In this document: positions 8,299-15,802 of the stretch, in pieces
How the letters are laid out: every line of letters starts with the position of its first letter
How positions within the stretch are numbered: the first letter of the stretch is position 1
Assembly: GCA_964550175.1 (NCBI GenBank)
Contig: CAZJXP010000001.1
Location: 434,001-498,000, forward strand
DNA: 64,000 nucleotides
Source: DSQK01 sp964550175
GTDB taxonomy: Archaea > Nanobdellota > Nanobdellia > Woesearchaeales > ARS49
Reading direction: 5' to 3'
Notes under the pieces: model-generated
What the model saw: only the letters and a program-made list of their open reading frames with translations
Told to the model about the DNA's origin: nothing
The model's database searches: none
Made by a program: the position numbers and the translations under genes

Positions 8299-9277
8299 CA
8301 TCTATAACTTTCTTGTTTCCGATTGGCCCTTGGTACGTCTTGAACTTCTTCAGCAAAAAGGACGTTATCTGCATCGCGCCGATTTGAGGCGTGCGTTGGC
8401 CGAACCCCTCGCGCTCGAGCAAACGCGCGTTCAAATCCTGCTCAAACTGCTTTCGAACGGGTTCTGACAACACGGGCTTGCCGAGCACGATGGCTTCGCT
8501 CATCAACGAATACCCCCCGTTCATGATAACCGCGCGGCAGGAAGCAAGGTCATTGGCGAACGCTGATTCGTTGAACCGCTTGAACGTGACGTTCCCTTCA
8601 GTTCCTTCGCGATTCAGCCCGTACACGATGAACTTCGCCGGAACGGACTGCAACACCCGCAACAGGCGACGATTTGTCTTCGAGGTCTGGTAGACGAGAA
8701 CGTGTTCGCCTAAAGTGGTTTCTCGCATGAGCTCCTTCCGGATAATCGGACCGACCAGCACCGTGTTTGGCGCTGACGGGGTCGAGAATGCCGTGACTAC
8801 ATGTCTTGTGGCGCGAGGGATGATCAGCCTCGTGATGAACTTTGTCTTGAACGATTCCCACCAGACGCTGCCCGGCAGCTGAAGCTTCGCGCGCATCATC
8901 AACTCTTGATTGCCAACGCTCACGATGGGAATCCGCAAAATCCAGCCCGCGTAGCAGGTATAGGCGTCAAAATCGGTCACGATGACGTCAGGCTTGAACG
9001 TGAAGGCTAGGACGAGCGTCTTGAGCAATGACCACAGGATGAACGGCGAAACGAGGATATGATACGCGAAAATGCCCGTGTTCGTGACGCTGTTGTTGCG
9101 GTAAATAATTTTCAAACAAGTGACGCGCGAAACCGAGAAACCTTTACTTTCCAGATATGACGCGGCGCGACTGCTTGAGACCACCTTGATCGTGTGCTGC
9201 TGCAAGTCATCAAGCAAGGCTTTCGCTCGCGTTGCGTGTCCCATGCCCTCGCCCGCGACGCCGTACAGAATCCTCAT
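8279..9277 (-). CDS. Glycosyltransferase, MJ1255/GT28-like family
   Basis: A 332-residue GT-B fold protein. The N terminus RILYGVAGEGMGHATRA is the glycine-rich acceptor-side loop of MurG/MJ1255-type enzymes, and the C-terminal half has NGGYSLMSEAIVLGKPVLSEP, the nucleotide-sugar binding segment typical of this superfamily. Such archaeal proteins are annotated as conserved glycosyltransferases with unknown acceptors; a membrane-associated surface or lipid glycosylation role is likely because of the hydrophobic stretch around 75-95. It is coupled to the upstream hydrolase gene by a 4-nt overlap and converges on gatE with a 20-bp overlap. Confidence 0.82.
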   Translation of the reverse strand: MRILYGVAGEGMGHATRAKALLDDLQQHTIKVVSSSRAASYLESKGFSVSRVTCLKIIYRNNSVTNTGIFAYHILVSPFILWSLLKTLVLAFTFKPDVIVTDFDAYTCYAGWILRIPIVSVGNQELMMRAKLQLPGSVWWESFKTKFITRLIIPRATRHVVTAFSTPSAPNTVLVGPIIRKELMRETTLGEHVLVYQTSKTNRRLLRVLQSVPAKFIVYGLNREGTEGNVTFKRFNESAFANDLASCRAVIMNGGYSLMSEAIVLGKPVLSEPVRKQFEQDLNARLLEREGFGQRTPQIGAMQITSFLLKKFKTYQGPIGNKKVIDAIERAF

Positions 9278-10041
9278 TTGGCCTCGATGAAATGCGCGAT
9301 GAGCTCGGCCGTTTTTTGTGGGGCTCGCGCCGGAATCAAATGGTGCGATTTGATCTCCTTGTGCGTGACATGCGTGCGCTTCGAAATCCGGCGAAGCTCC
9401 ATTTTGTTAATCAAGATATCTTTTGTGCCCGTCAACAGCAGGGTGGGCTGCGTGACTCGCTCAATCATAAGTTCGCGCTCCAATGAGCGCTCAACCGCAA
9501 AGGCATAATCCCTGATGTGGATGCCGAAGAGCTCCCAGAACGGGCTCAGCAGCGCAGGAATGTTATGGCCGTCGCGCATCAGCCTCAGGCTGCGCCGTCG
9601 AGGGAACAAGCTCACGGTCTTTCGGATAAACCGCATCACATCCATCCAACGCTCGCTCGCAAAAATGAGCGATTTTGATGAGGGACTTATCAGTACAATC
9701 TTTTTGACTCGTTTGGGGAAACGGTCGGCCAGCTCTACCGCGAATTGCGCGCCGATGGACATCCCCACTGGAATGAACTCGTCAATATTCTCGCGGCTCA
9801 ATACTGCGATGACGTCGCGAACCATTCGCTCAAAAGAACATTTTCCAAACCCGGACAGTCCGTGGTTGCGCAAATCCATCGCGATGTAGGACTGTCCTTT
9901 GAACCGCTCAAGAATAGGATTCCACGCGGTAGCGTTGCTTCCCGCGCCATGCATAAACACGAGCGTCGGGCCCCTTCCCTTGTTCGCAACGTAATGGATG
10001 AGTGTGCCGTCAAAACTTGCCGCATAATCGACTGTCTTCAT
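9274..10041 (-). CDS. Alpha/beta hydrolase
   Basis: A 255-residue alpha/beta-hydrolase-fold protein. The oxyanion-hole motif HGAG is at 31-34, the nucleophile serine S95 in GMSIG, the acid D208 in GTKD, and the histidine at 233 or 234 in SHHL, so the catalytic triad is complete. The DLRNHGLSGFG segment is typical of the family. Substrate is unknown; no signal peptide is present. It is the promoter-proximal gene of a two-gene unit with the glycosyltransferase (ATGA overlap), and its start lies just 3' of tRNA-Arg. Confidence 0.88.
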   Translation of the reverse strand: MKTVDYAASFDGTLIHYVANKGRGPTLVFMHGAGSNATAWNPILERFKGQSYIAMDLRNHGLSGFGKCSFERMVRDVIAVLSRENIDEFIPVGMSIGAQFAVELADRFPKRVKKIVLISPSSKSLIFASERWMDVMRFIRKTVSLFPRRRSLRLMRDGHNIPALLSPFWELFGIHIRDYAFAVERSLERELMIERVTQPTLLLTGTKDILINKMELRRISKRTHVTHKEIKSHHLIPARAPQKTAELIAHFIEAK

Positions 10042-10043
10042 AA

Positions 10044-10118
10044 CGCGCCCGAAGGGATTTGAACCCTCGACCTTAAGGTTAGGAACCTTACGCTCTATCC
10101 AAGCTGAGCTACAGGCGC
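10044..10118 (-). tRNA. tRNA-Arg (CCU)
   Basis: On the minus strand the sequence folds into a full cloverleaf: acceptor GCGCCTG/CGGGCGC, D arm GCTC/GAGC with a GG-containing loop, anticodon arm TAAGG-TTCCTAA-CCTTA giving anticodon CCU (reads AGG), and T arm GAGGG-TTCAAAT-CCCTT. The discriminator base is G. The CCA end is not encoded. There is no intron. It lies just upstream of the hydrolase operon and diverges from truD. Confidence 0.95.
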
Positions 10119-10241
10119 AAATGGGGGCTCAAAGTCTCGGTAATTGAAGCGACCCTGGCAGGCTCGCGACATCCCCGGATGGGACAACCCCCTGTCGCTC
10201 GCGCCGGGCCGCAACGGATACGACTTTCTTGCGACGGAGGG

Positions 10242-10249
10242 TTTAAAAA
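10242..10249 (+). promoter_or_regulatory. TATA box of truD
   Basis: TTTAAAAA lies 23 nt upstream of the truD ATG, which predicts a transcript with almost no leader. The preceding part of 10119-10241 shows no open gene. Confidence 0.6.
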
Positions 10250-10271
10250 TCTTCTGCGGATTATCGACGAT

Positions 10272-11198
10272 ATGAAGCTCAAAGAACGGCCTGAAGACTT
10301 CGTCGTAGAAGAGAAAGGAACCTGGGCCACCGGAACCGGGCAGTATGCGCTGTTCACGCTCACCAAACGCGACATCGGCACGCTGGAAGCGGTCAAACTC
10401 CTGGCAGATGCGTGGCACATCCCTGCCAAGGACATCGGATACGCCGGCCTAAAGGACAAACGGGCCGTCACGACGCAAACGTGCTCCGCGAAAGTCCCTC
10501 GGCTCACGGTCGAGCGCACAAACATCCGCGGGATTGAAGCGAAATTCCTTGGAAACAGCGAACGTCCGGTGTCGCTCGGCAGCCACACGCTCAACCATTT
10601 CGTAATCACGGTGCGGGACATCGATTCGCTCCCGGAAAAGAAAACGCGGTTTCTCAATCTTTTCGGCGAACAGCGCTTTGGCAGCAAGAACGCCGAGATC
10701 GGAAAAACGATTGTGCTGGGCGACTACAAAAAAACGCTTGCGCTGCTGCGTGAGATGAACCTGCCGGAAACACAGGAGATAGAACAGCATATCGCGAACG
10801 AACCCACTGATGTGCTAGGCGCGATAAAACGCCTGCCGCTACGATTACTCCGACTATTTGTGCACGCCTACCAAAGCAAGCTCTGGAACGGCATGGCCAG
10901 CTTCGACGCTCCGGAACAGCTGCCCATCATCGGCTTCGGCTCGGACACGAGCGACCCGTTCGTGCGGAAACAGCTCGCGAAGGAGGGATTGACGCCGAGA
11001 AGCTTCGTGCTGAAATCTTTCCCCCAGCTAAGCGAGGAAGGAACCGTCCGAAACACGTTTGTTGACGTCAACGACTTGTCGATCGGCAAACTCGAGAAAG
11101 ACGAGATTTCGGGACGGAAGAAAGTCACGGTGAGATTCACGCTTCCGCCAGGAAGCTACGCCACAGAAATAATCCGGCAACTCTTCACAGAACCTTAA
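10272..11198 (+). CDS. truD: tRNA pseudouridine synthase TruD
   Basis: TruD family pseudouridine synthase, 308 residues, which in archaea modifies U13 of tRNAs. The N terminus MKLKERPEDFVVEE is the family signature, and the catalytic aspartate is D62 in GYAGLKDKRAVTTQ. The motif HAYQSKLWN is also present. It is shorter than most archaeal TruD proteins (about 400 residues), apparently through a reduced insertion domain. The start at 10272 was chosen because it gives the conserved N terminus 23 nt behind a TATA box; an upstream ATG at 10179 adds unrelated sequence. The 3' end overlaps adk by 14 bp. Confidence 0.95.
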   Translation: MKLKERPEDFVVEEKGTWATGTGQYALFTLTKRDIGTLEAVKLLADAWHIPAKDIGYAGLKDKRAVTTQTCSAKVPRLTVERTNIRGIEAKFLGNSERPVSLGSHTLNHFVITVRDIDSLPEKKTRFLNLFGEQRFGSKNAEIGKTIVLGDYKKTLALLREMNLPETQEIEQHIANEPTDVLGAIKRLPLRLLRLFVHAYQSKLWNGMASFDAPEQLPIIGFGSDTSDPFVRKQLAKEGLTPRSFVLKSFPQLSEEGTVRNTFVDVNDLSIGKLEKDEISGRKKVTVRFTLPPGSYATEIIRQLFTEP

Positions 11199-11781
11199 GA
11201 ATATCCTTGAACACGTTGTCCGGCGCTTTCGTGCCGTCGATGACGTGCGAGATTTTTCTTGGCTTGTAGTATTCATGCAACGGCTCGGTCTCGTCATGGT
11301 ACAGCTCAAGACGCTTCTTGATCGCTTTCGGCGTGTCATCCTCTCGTTGGATGAGCTTCCCGCCGCAGCCGCACTTCTTCGCGCTCGCGTCGTATATCTT
11401 GTGGCACTTCGAGCAAATTCTTCGCTGGCCCAACCGTTCCACCGCAATCTTATCAGAAATTTCAAGGAATATGACCGCATCAGGCTGGTCAATCTCGTCC
11501 AAAAACTCGGCTTCGGCAAGGTTGCGCGGATAGCCGTCAAGAATCCAGCCGTCCTGAACGTCCGGTTCTGCGAGGCGGGCTTTGACGATTTTGTTCGGAA
11601 TCGCGTTCGGCAACAGCTTGCCCTCATCGATGATTTTGCGGATTTTGATTCCTGTCGGCTTCAAGGATTCGTCGCGAATCAATTGGCCGACATCAATGTG
11701 CACAATCGAGAAATGCTCGGCTAATCTTTGCGCCTGCGTGCCCTTTCCCGAGCCCTGCGGCCCAAGAACGATGAGCTTCAT
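11185..11781 (-). CDS. adk: Adenylate kinase with zinc-type lid
   Basis: Adenylate kinase, 198 residues, interconverting ATP + AMP and 2 ADP. The P-loop is GPQGSGKGT at 7-15; DGYPRN is the AMP-binding motif, and the lid holds cysteines in RRICSKCHKIYD and CGCGG, a four-cysteine zinc site. This long-lid type is the bacterial-like Adk class rather than the archaeal AdkA form. The start at 11781 gives the conserved MKLIVLGPQG; upstream in-frame sequence overlaps the previous gene. Its ATG overlaps the 3' end of the upstream hypothetical gene by 4 nt, so they form one unit. Confidence 0.96.
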   Translation of the reverse strand: MKLIVLGPQGSGKGTQAQRLAEHFSIVHIDVGQLIRDESLKPTGIKIRKIIDEGKLLPNAIPNKIVKARLAEPDVQDGWILDGYPRNLAEAEFLDEIDQPDAVIFLEISDKIAVERLGQRRICSKCHKIYDASAKKCGCGGKLIQREDDTPKAIKKRLELYHDETEPLHEYYKPRKISHVIDGTKAPDNVFKDILKVL

Positions 11782-12239
11782 CCAAGATATCCGAGATCTT
11801 CGTTGCGGCTCTCGGCCTCTTTCCAGGATGACTTCATCGTGCGGATGAGCGGCAAAAGCCCAGACCGCAAACGGTCCCAGTCGGCGTGCACGAGCTTGAT
11901 GAGCTCGGCGTCGGACTTCTCCTCGTTCAAAAGCGTGGCTTCGGTCAACTGGCGCCAATGCACCATGACCTCCTTGATGAGCGCGAACGCCTTCGTCTTG
12001 TCGGCATCCCCGAAGAACCCGCTTTCCAGCATGCTCTTGACGTTGTTCGGGTCAGGCTGGCAGATAGTATCGAGAATGCTCGCGGCGAATTCTAATCGGT
12101 CCTGAATTCGGTGACGGACTTCGCGGAGCACGTTGTCTTCATGCTCGATTCCCGCCAGGTCGAAATCCTTGTCGAGCTGGTCGAACGTCGGAAGGTTGTA
12201 CTTCTTGCGCGCGGCCTCGTATGCGTCACGGAAAGTCAT
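11778..12239 (-). CDS. Hypothetical helical protein upstream of adk
   Basis: A 153-residue protein, not recognised. It is predicted largely alpha-helical and acidic, with no membrane segment, signal peptide or cysteine cluster. It starts MTFRDAYEAARKKYNLP and ends with an acidic stretch ESRNEDLGYLG. The last 4 nt overlap the adk start, so it is translationally coupled to adenylate kinase. A TATA-like TTTAAATAGAC element on the minus strand just upstream (about 12260) could be the promoter of the pair. Confidence 0.75.
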   Translation of the reverse strand: MTFRDAYEAARKKYNLPTFDQLDKDFDLAGIEHEDNVLREVRHRIQDRLEFAASILDTICQPDPNNVKSMLESGFFGDADKTKAFALIKEVMVHWRQLTEATLLNEEKSDAELIKLVHADWDRLRSGLLPLIRTMKSSWKEAESRNEDLGYLG

Positions 12240-12328
12240 AAGCTTACGCTCAGCCCTTGTCTATTTAAGGATTATGGGCGAAACATAAAGATTTAAAAAC
12301 TGATTTAGGGCGAATAGACACATATAAC

Positions 12329-12408
12329 GCCCCCATAGCATAGACGCTCTAGCCCTTAAGAAGTGCTAGAACCCCAACCGCAAGACATCGGGAAACCAAA
12401 GGTTTCCC
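12329..12408 (+). ncRNA. Structured region starting with a copy of the tRNA-Thr 5' end
   Basis: Sixteen bases at 12329-12344 (CGCCCCCATAGCATAG) are identical to 12435-12450, the 5' end of the tRNA-Thr gene. They are followed by a stem TCTAGC/GCTAGA (about 12348-12369) and a perfect 8-bp hairpin GGGAAACC-AAA-GGTTTCCC (12390-12408). A TATA-like GATTTAAAAAC lies about 35 nt upstream of 12329. No cloverleaf can be completed because the matching 3' acceptor strand is absent before 12501. This may be a decayed tandem tRNA copy, a structured tRNA leader, or a small RNA. Together with the tRNA-Thr it fills the gap 12240-12540, which has no protein gene. Confidence 0.4.
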
Positions 12409-12435
12409 AAATCAACACAATCAACAATCATCCAC

Positions 12436-12508
12436 GCCCCCATAGCATAGTAGCTATTGCGGCAGTTTTGTAAACTGCAGGTCGCCGGTGCAACTCCGGC
12501 TGGGGGCT
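12436..12508 (+). tRNA. tRNA-Thr (UGU) with unusual elbow
   Basis: Acceptor GCCCCCA/TGGGGGC, anticodon arm GCAGT-TTTGTAA-ACTGC (anticodon UGU) and T stem GCCGG/CCGGC pair perfectly; the discriminator is T, as expected for archaeal tRNA-Thr, and G1-C72/C2-G71 are present. The D stem GCAT/TTGC has a T-T mismatch, the D loop lacks the GG pair, and the T loop is TGCAACT with G at position 55 in place of the universal U. Aligned conventionally, G18 and C19 face G55 and C56. No CCA is encoded and there is no intron. Confidence 0.85.
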
Positions 12509-12540
12509 CTTTATTTCTTCAACACATTAAAAAATAAATA

Positions 12541-12945
12541 TCAGAAAAATTCTTTCCCGAACATCTTCTGCTCAAGGCTCCACTTCTTCGCGCCGTGCGC
12601 GAACGCCAGGAGAAAGATGAACCCGAACATTATTGCGGGAATGCCCATGTTGACGATCGGATTCCAGCCGCCAACAGACACGTGCCCGATGTAGTACGCG
12701 ACCGCCATCATGATGACGCCGAAGAACGACGCCAGACGCACGAGCACGCCCGTCACGAGCGAAAGCCCAATCATGACCTCAAACAGTCCCGCGAACCAAA
12801 TCATTGTTCCAAAAGCCGCCGCTCCGCCAGGCATCCCCCAGAGTCCAAACAGCTTCATAGTGCCGAGCGCAAAGAACAGCGCGCCTGACGCGACGCGCAC
12901 AAACGCGTAGATTGAATCCTTGTGCTTTGTTTCCATCAATGCCAT
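12541..12945 (-). CDS. DoxX family membrane protein
   Basis: A 134-residue protein with four hydrophobic segments (about 14-30, 42-62, 68-88 and 98-118), matching the DoxX family: small membrane proteins related to the quinol-oxidising subunit and found in many bacteria. The short loops and the LFALGTMKLFGLWGMPGG opening are typical. Role uncertain; homologues are linked to redox stress. It ends near an oligo-T stretch on its strand (about 12525-12540). The three consecutive minus-strand genes here are all more familiar from bacteria. Confidence 0.85.
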   Translation of the reverse strand: MALMETKHKDSIYAFVRVASGALFFALGTMKLFGLWGMPGGAAAFGTMIWFAGLFEVMIGLSLVTGVLVRLASFFGVIMMAVAYYIGHVSVGGWNPIVNMGIPAIMFGFIFLLAFAHGAKKWSLEQKMFGKEFF

Positions 12946-12956
12946 ATTGTTTCCTC

Positions 12957-13316
12957 CTACTCATCCACGATAACTTTGAATCCACCGACCGCCATGCGCT
13001 TCATGTCGAACGGCATGGGCTGACCTTGCTGCGGCATTAATTCCGGCTTCTTCATCATTTTCGCCGCGATGGCTTTGAGCTGCGCTTTTGACTTGTAAAT
13101 GATAAACGCAAACACCACCGTCTCGCCGGCTTTTGCGCGCGCCATTTTTTTGAACTTCAACGATGACCACTTGAAATTGAGCTCGTCGCCAGCGCATTCA
13201 TAATACCCAATAACGCCCTGCTTACGCATCCACGCCCCCATTTTTCGGGACATTGCGCAATATTCCGGAAGCTTGCTTTTCTTGACCGGCAACACAAAAC
13301 CCTGAACATACGTCAT
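12957..13316 (-). CDS. DUF1428 family protein (YbaA-like)
   Basis: A 119-residue protein of the DUF1428/YbaA family. It starts MTYVQGFVLPVKKSKLPEY and ends MPFDMKRMAVGGFKVIVDE, both characteristic segments; the family has a ferredoxin-like dimeric alpha-beta barrel fold and no assigned activity. It is mainly bacterial. The stop lies 11 nt before the DoxX gene, implying one transcription unit. An SD-like CGAGGTGCTC lies about 6 nt upstream of the start. Confidence 0.88.
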   Translation of the reverse strand: MTYVQGFVLPVKKSKLPEYCAMSRKMGAWMRKQGVIGYYECAGDELNFKWSSLKFKKMARAKAGETVVFAFIIYKSKAQLKAIAAKMMKKPELMPQQGQPMPFDMKRMAVGGFKVIVDE

Positions 13317-13335
13317 AGAGCACCTCGTTTCATTA

Positions 13336-13887
13336 CTACATATAGTTCTTCTTTCCTTCCAAGCACTTTTGCACGACGGTTTTTATTCTTTTCTCTCGTG
13401 TCGCGTCCGTTTTCGCGGAATACACCCACCAGAGGAAGAGCTTTTTCGACGATGGCGACAATTTCTTGAAATGTTTGAGCGCAAGCGGGGCTTTGCGCAG
13501 CGCAGACATCAATGCAGGCGGCGTCTTGGTGGGATAACTATGGTCGATCGTCTTTTTCTTCAACCCTTCCTCGTACCGCTTGAGCCCGGCAGGAGTCATC
13601 TTCCCCTCAGCAATCATCTTCTTCGCGTAATTTAACGTGTTACTGCTCCAACGAGCGTTGTCCGTTCGCTTGCGGAAGCAGACCATATACGTGTCCGCGT
13701 CTAATTTCTTGATGGTGGTGTCAATCCAGCCGAAACAGATGGCCTCATGCATCAGCTCGAGGTGCGGAATGTACGAGTGACCAACATGTTTTTTGTGCTT
13801 GACCACCAGAACGGCCGATTCAGTAGCATGGTGTTTCTGGAGCCAATCGCGCCATTCGGCGCGCGTGTGCGGCGTGCATTTAAGCAT
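13336..13887 (-). CDS. YdeI/OmpD-associated family protein
   Basis: A 183-residue protein of the YdeI/OmdA family. Recognisable segments are EAICFGWIDTTIKKLDADTYMVCFRKR, cited here in part as CFGWIDT, then RWSSNTLNYAKKMI, and a basic C-terminal helix pair. Family members are mostly bacterial, and some have been linked to resistance to antimicrobial peptides, but no reaction is known. It is the first gene of the three-gene unit with DUF1428 and DoxX, with a 19-nt gap to the next. Confidence 0.87.
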   Translation of the reverse strand: MLKCTPHTRAEWRDWLQKHHATESAVLVVKHKKHVGHSYIPHLELMHEAICFGWIDTTIKKLDADTYMVCFRKRTDNARWSSNTLNYAKKMIAEGKMTPAGLKRYEEGLKKKTIDHSYPTKTPPALMSALRKAPLALKHFKKLSPSSKKLFLWWVYSAKTDATREKRIKTVVQKCLEGKKNYM

Positions 13888-13974
13888 GCTTGCCGAAAAA
13901 GCTCCGGAATTTATATTCTGTTGCTTTATCGCAAATCCGTAAGCCTAATAAACCCTTTTCTGTTAACGGCCGTC

Positions 13975-14118
13975 ATGCCAACAGACCATAATAGAATGAA
14001 CAAAGTGCGACACGCGCTCAAGGAACAGATTGCAATCCTTGAATTCAAGTGCAAAGACGGCAACGCGAGCAAGGACGAGATGAAAGAGCTTGCGAAATTG
14101 AAAAGAAAGCTCGGCTAA
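13975..14118 (+). CDS. Small basic protein, 47 residues
   Basis: A 47-residue reading frame, MPTDHNRMNKVRHALKEQI and onward, rich in Lys/Glu and predicted as two helices (the KEQIAILEFKCKDGNASKDEMKELAKLKRKLG region is amphipathic). Not recognised. A TTTATATT element lies about 60 nt upstream. It ends exactly where the convergent hypothetical gene ends (14118/14119). A longer frame beginning at 13747 overlaps the YdeI gene on the other strand and is not credible. Confidence 0.5.
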   Translation: MPTDHNRMNKVRHALKEQIAILEFKCKDGNASKDEMKELAKLKRKLG

Positions 14119-14628
14119 TCACGTCGTGTATCTGTGCAAATTAAGGAATCCCGCGATGGTTTTCTTGAATTGCGCGATGTCGGACTTGATTGTCCCCTCG
14201 AATCCGCCCGTCAATGACTTGTAGATGTATCTGTCGTAAATAGCCCGGAAGAAGAGAAAGACCGGCTTCGATTCCCAACGGTCTTGGTAGTCCGTCTGCA
14301 GTATTCCTGACATCGTGATTAATACTGTTCCTTGATTGAGCTTCTGTTTTTTACCTTCAGGGGTTTCGAGCGTGACGTCTTTCAGGTTGCTCATCTGGAT
14401 CCTGAATTTGAGCAGGCTTTTCGCGTAATCCGTCAACTCCTTGCTCGGCGTGAGCTCAAGCTCGACAAACTTCCCCTCGGGCCGGGCGCTTTCGACGTGC
14501 TTTGGCTCGATGCGGAAATAGCCCTTGTCCAGCAGCCATTCGTCAATCAAACGATACAGTTCGGAAACAGAAAAGACCCCTTCGTACTGGATGCGCTCAT
14601 TGTTCACGATAAGATTGTCTTCTGGCAT
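14119..14628 (-). CDS. Hypothetical protein, third of three tandem paralogues
   Basis: A 169-residue soluble protein, function unknown. It shares a layout with the two genes upstream: an aromatic N-terminal helix GVFSVSELYRLIDEWLLDKGY, a beta-rich middle, the segment GKKQKLNQGTVLITMSGILQTDY, a W-containing turn, and a C-terminal helix with a basic RYIYK. The motif order (x)GKKxK-G-V-I-SG-x-DY matches both paralogues. Its start codon shares one base with the stop of the second gene (TGATG), so translation is coupled. Similar proteins occur, in my recollection, in DPANN genomes without a known role. Confidence 0.8.
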   Translation of the reverse strand: MPEDNLIVNNERIQYEGVFSVSELYRLIDEWLLDKGYFRIEPKHVESARPEGKFVELELTPSKELTDYAKSLLKFRIQMSNLKDVTLETPEGKKQKLNQGTVLITMSGILQTDYQDRWESKPVFLFFRAIYDRYIYKSLTGGFEGTIKSDIAQFKKTIAGFLNLHRYTT

Positions 14629-15128
14629 CAGCGCGCCTCAAACTGCAACAAATTACGTATAGCCCGGTGGAGTTTAAAAATGGTTAGTCCGACTTCGTAC
14701 TTGTAGACCTTATTTATCTTATTATTGAGAATGTACTTGTGGTAGACCTTTCGGACGGACTGCAAAAAAGAAGTTTTTTCGAAACGCTTCGCGTAGTCCA
14801 GCTCGACTTCACCTGAAATCCCGATTTTAACTCTGCCTTGCTGCATTTTCTGCTTCTGACCGTCACGGACGACCTCAACATCGTTCATTTCAAGGATAAC
14901 GATCTTGATTTCGATAATGAATTTCGCGTACGCATCGACTTTCTTGTCCGCTTTTAGTTCTAATACGAGCTCTGCGCCGTCGCCGCCGACCTTGTTTTCG
15001 TAGCCCGGCTCAAAGACAAAGTATTCCTCATCACCCAAAAAACTTCGTATCAAAATTTGCAGCTGACGCAGGCTGAACACGCCCACATGATGGGTTGATG
15101 TTTCCGGGATAGACTCTTTGATTGGCAT
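14628..15128 (-). CDS. Hypothetical protein, second of three tandem paralogues
   Basis: A 166-residue soluble protein paralogous to its neighbours. The N-terminal helix is GVFSLRQLQILIRSFLGDEEY, the central motif GQKQKMQQGRVKIGISGEVELDY aligns with the other two copies, and the C-terminal part ends in a basic amphipathic helix. No catalytic or metal-binding motif is evident, and there is no signal peptide. It begins within the TAATG junction with the first paralogue and ends in TGATG with the third. Confidence 0.8.
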   Translation of the reverse strand: MPIKESIPETSTHHVGVFSLRQLQILIRSFLGDEEYFVFEPGYENKVGGDGAELVLELKADKKVDAYAKFIIEIKIVILEMNDVEVVRDGQKQKMQQGRVKIGISGEVELDYAKRFEKTSFLQSVRKVYHKYILNNKINKVYKYEVGLTIFKLHRAIRNLLQFEAR

Positions 15129-15724
15129 TAGGTCATGTCTCGCTTCGGGAAGAACTCATTCGTCTCCTTCTCAGGCAGGAACGTGTCCAACTTGAGGTAG
15201 ACCTTGATTGCTTCCTGGAATCGTGAAACGTCCGTAAACAACGCGATCTCGTGGTTCTTGCGCACGTTCTTGAGGAATATCTTGAAGATGAAATCCTTGA
15301 AGTGCGAGCCAATCCAGTGCTTGCTCACGGCCCCTTCCGGATCTTCGGTGAGGTAGCCTGTCAGCGTAACTTCAACCTCTCCCTTATCGGCCTTGAACTT
15401 CTTGCCGTTCATAACGACTTCCACTTCTTTTTGTCCGAGGACATGAAAATCGACATCAATATCATATTGATAGAGTTTCGCGAAGCTTCGCGTGTCTGTT
15501 TTTGTCAGGCGCCATCGCAACGTGATTTCACTACCAAATGAACGCTCGATGTGTTCGTACAGAATCTCCTTGAAATCCTCGCTCGCGCCGCAGTATTTGT
15601 TGTCCAACGCCCACTCGTGCATCAGCTTGTAGAGGTTGCCCCACGAGTAGACATCCTTGTACAGCACCACCATTCGGGCAATCGTATCCCCTGTTCTCCG
15701 AAGAGTTAGCTTGGGCTCGGGCAT
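15128..15724 (-). CDS. Hypothetical protein, first of three tandem paralogues
   Basis: A 198-residue soluble protein, promoter-proximal member of the triplet. It carries YSWGNLYKLMHEWALDNKY, then GSEITLRWRLTKT, DIDVDFHVLGQKEVEVVMNG, and GKKFKADKGEVEVTLTG, followed by a helix with basic residues. W-LYKL-HEW is the most recognisable motif. A TATA-like TTATAAAT lies about 25 nt upstream on the minus strand, and GGAGG sits 8 nt before the ATG inside a small palindrome (GAGGAATCCTC). Unknown function; the three proteins probably form a hetero-oligomer or bind related ligands (inference). Confidence 0.8.
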   Translation of the reverse strand: MPEPKLTLRRTGDTIARMVVLYKDVYSWGNLYKLMHEWALDNKYCGASEDFKEILYEHIERSFGSEITLRWRLTKTDTRSFAKLYQYDIDVDFHVLGQKEVEVVMNGKKFKADKGEVEVTLTGYLTEDPEGAVSKHWIGSHFKDFIFKIFLKNVRKNHEIALFTDVSRFQEAIKVYLKLDTFLPEKETNEFFPKRDMT

Positions 15725-15773
15725 GAGGAATCCTCCGGTTATTTCATTTATAAGACTTTCTCAGCCCTCAAGC

Positions 15774-15799
15774 TTTATATAGGGTCACTCAGGAGTGAC
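15774..15799 (+). promoter_or_regulatory. TATA box and palindrome upstream of the Ygr210-type GTPase gene
   Basis: TTTATATA (15774-15781) is followed directly by the inverted repeat GTCACTC-AG-GAGTGAC (15784-15799), and the ATG is 3 nt further on at 15803. The palindrome covers the expected transcription start, a position typical of archaeal repressor operators. It could also form a hairpin at the extreme 5' end of a short leader. Confidence 0.6.
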
Positions 15800-15802
15800 T
15801 GT

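Noticed and set aside
10179..10271. Upstream extension of truD
   Set aside because: The added residues are unlike TruD, and the TATA box at 10242 lies inside this extension.
12329..12408. A second complete tRNA gene upstream of tRNA-Thr
   Set aside because: Only the first 16 bases match; no anticodon arm, T arm or 3' acceptor strand follows.
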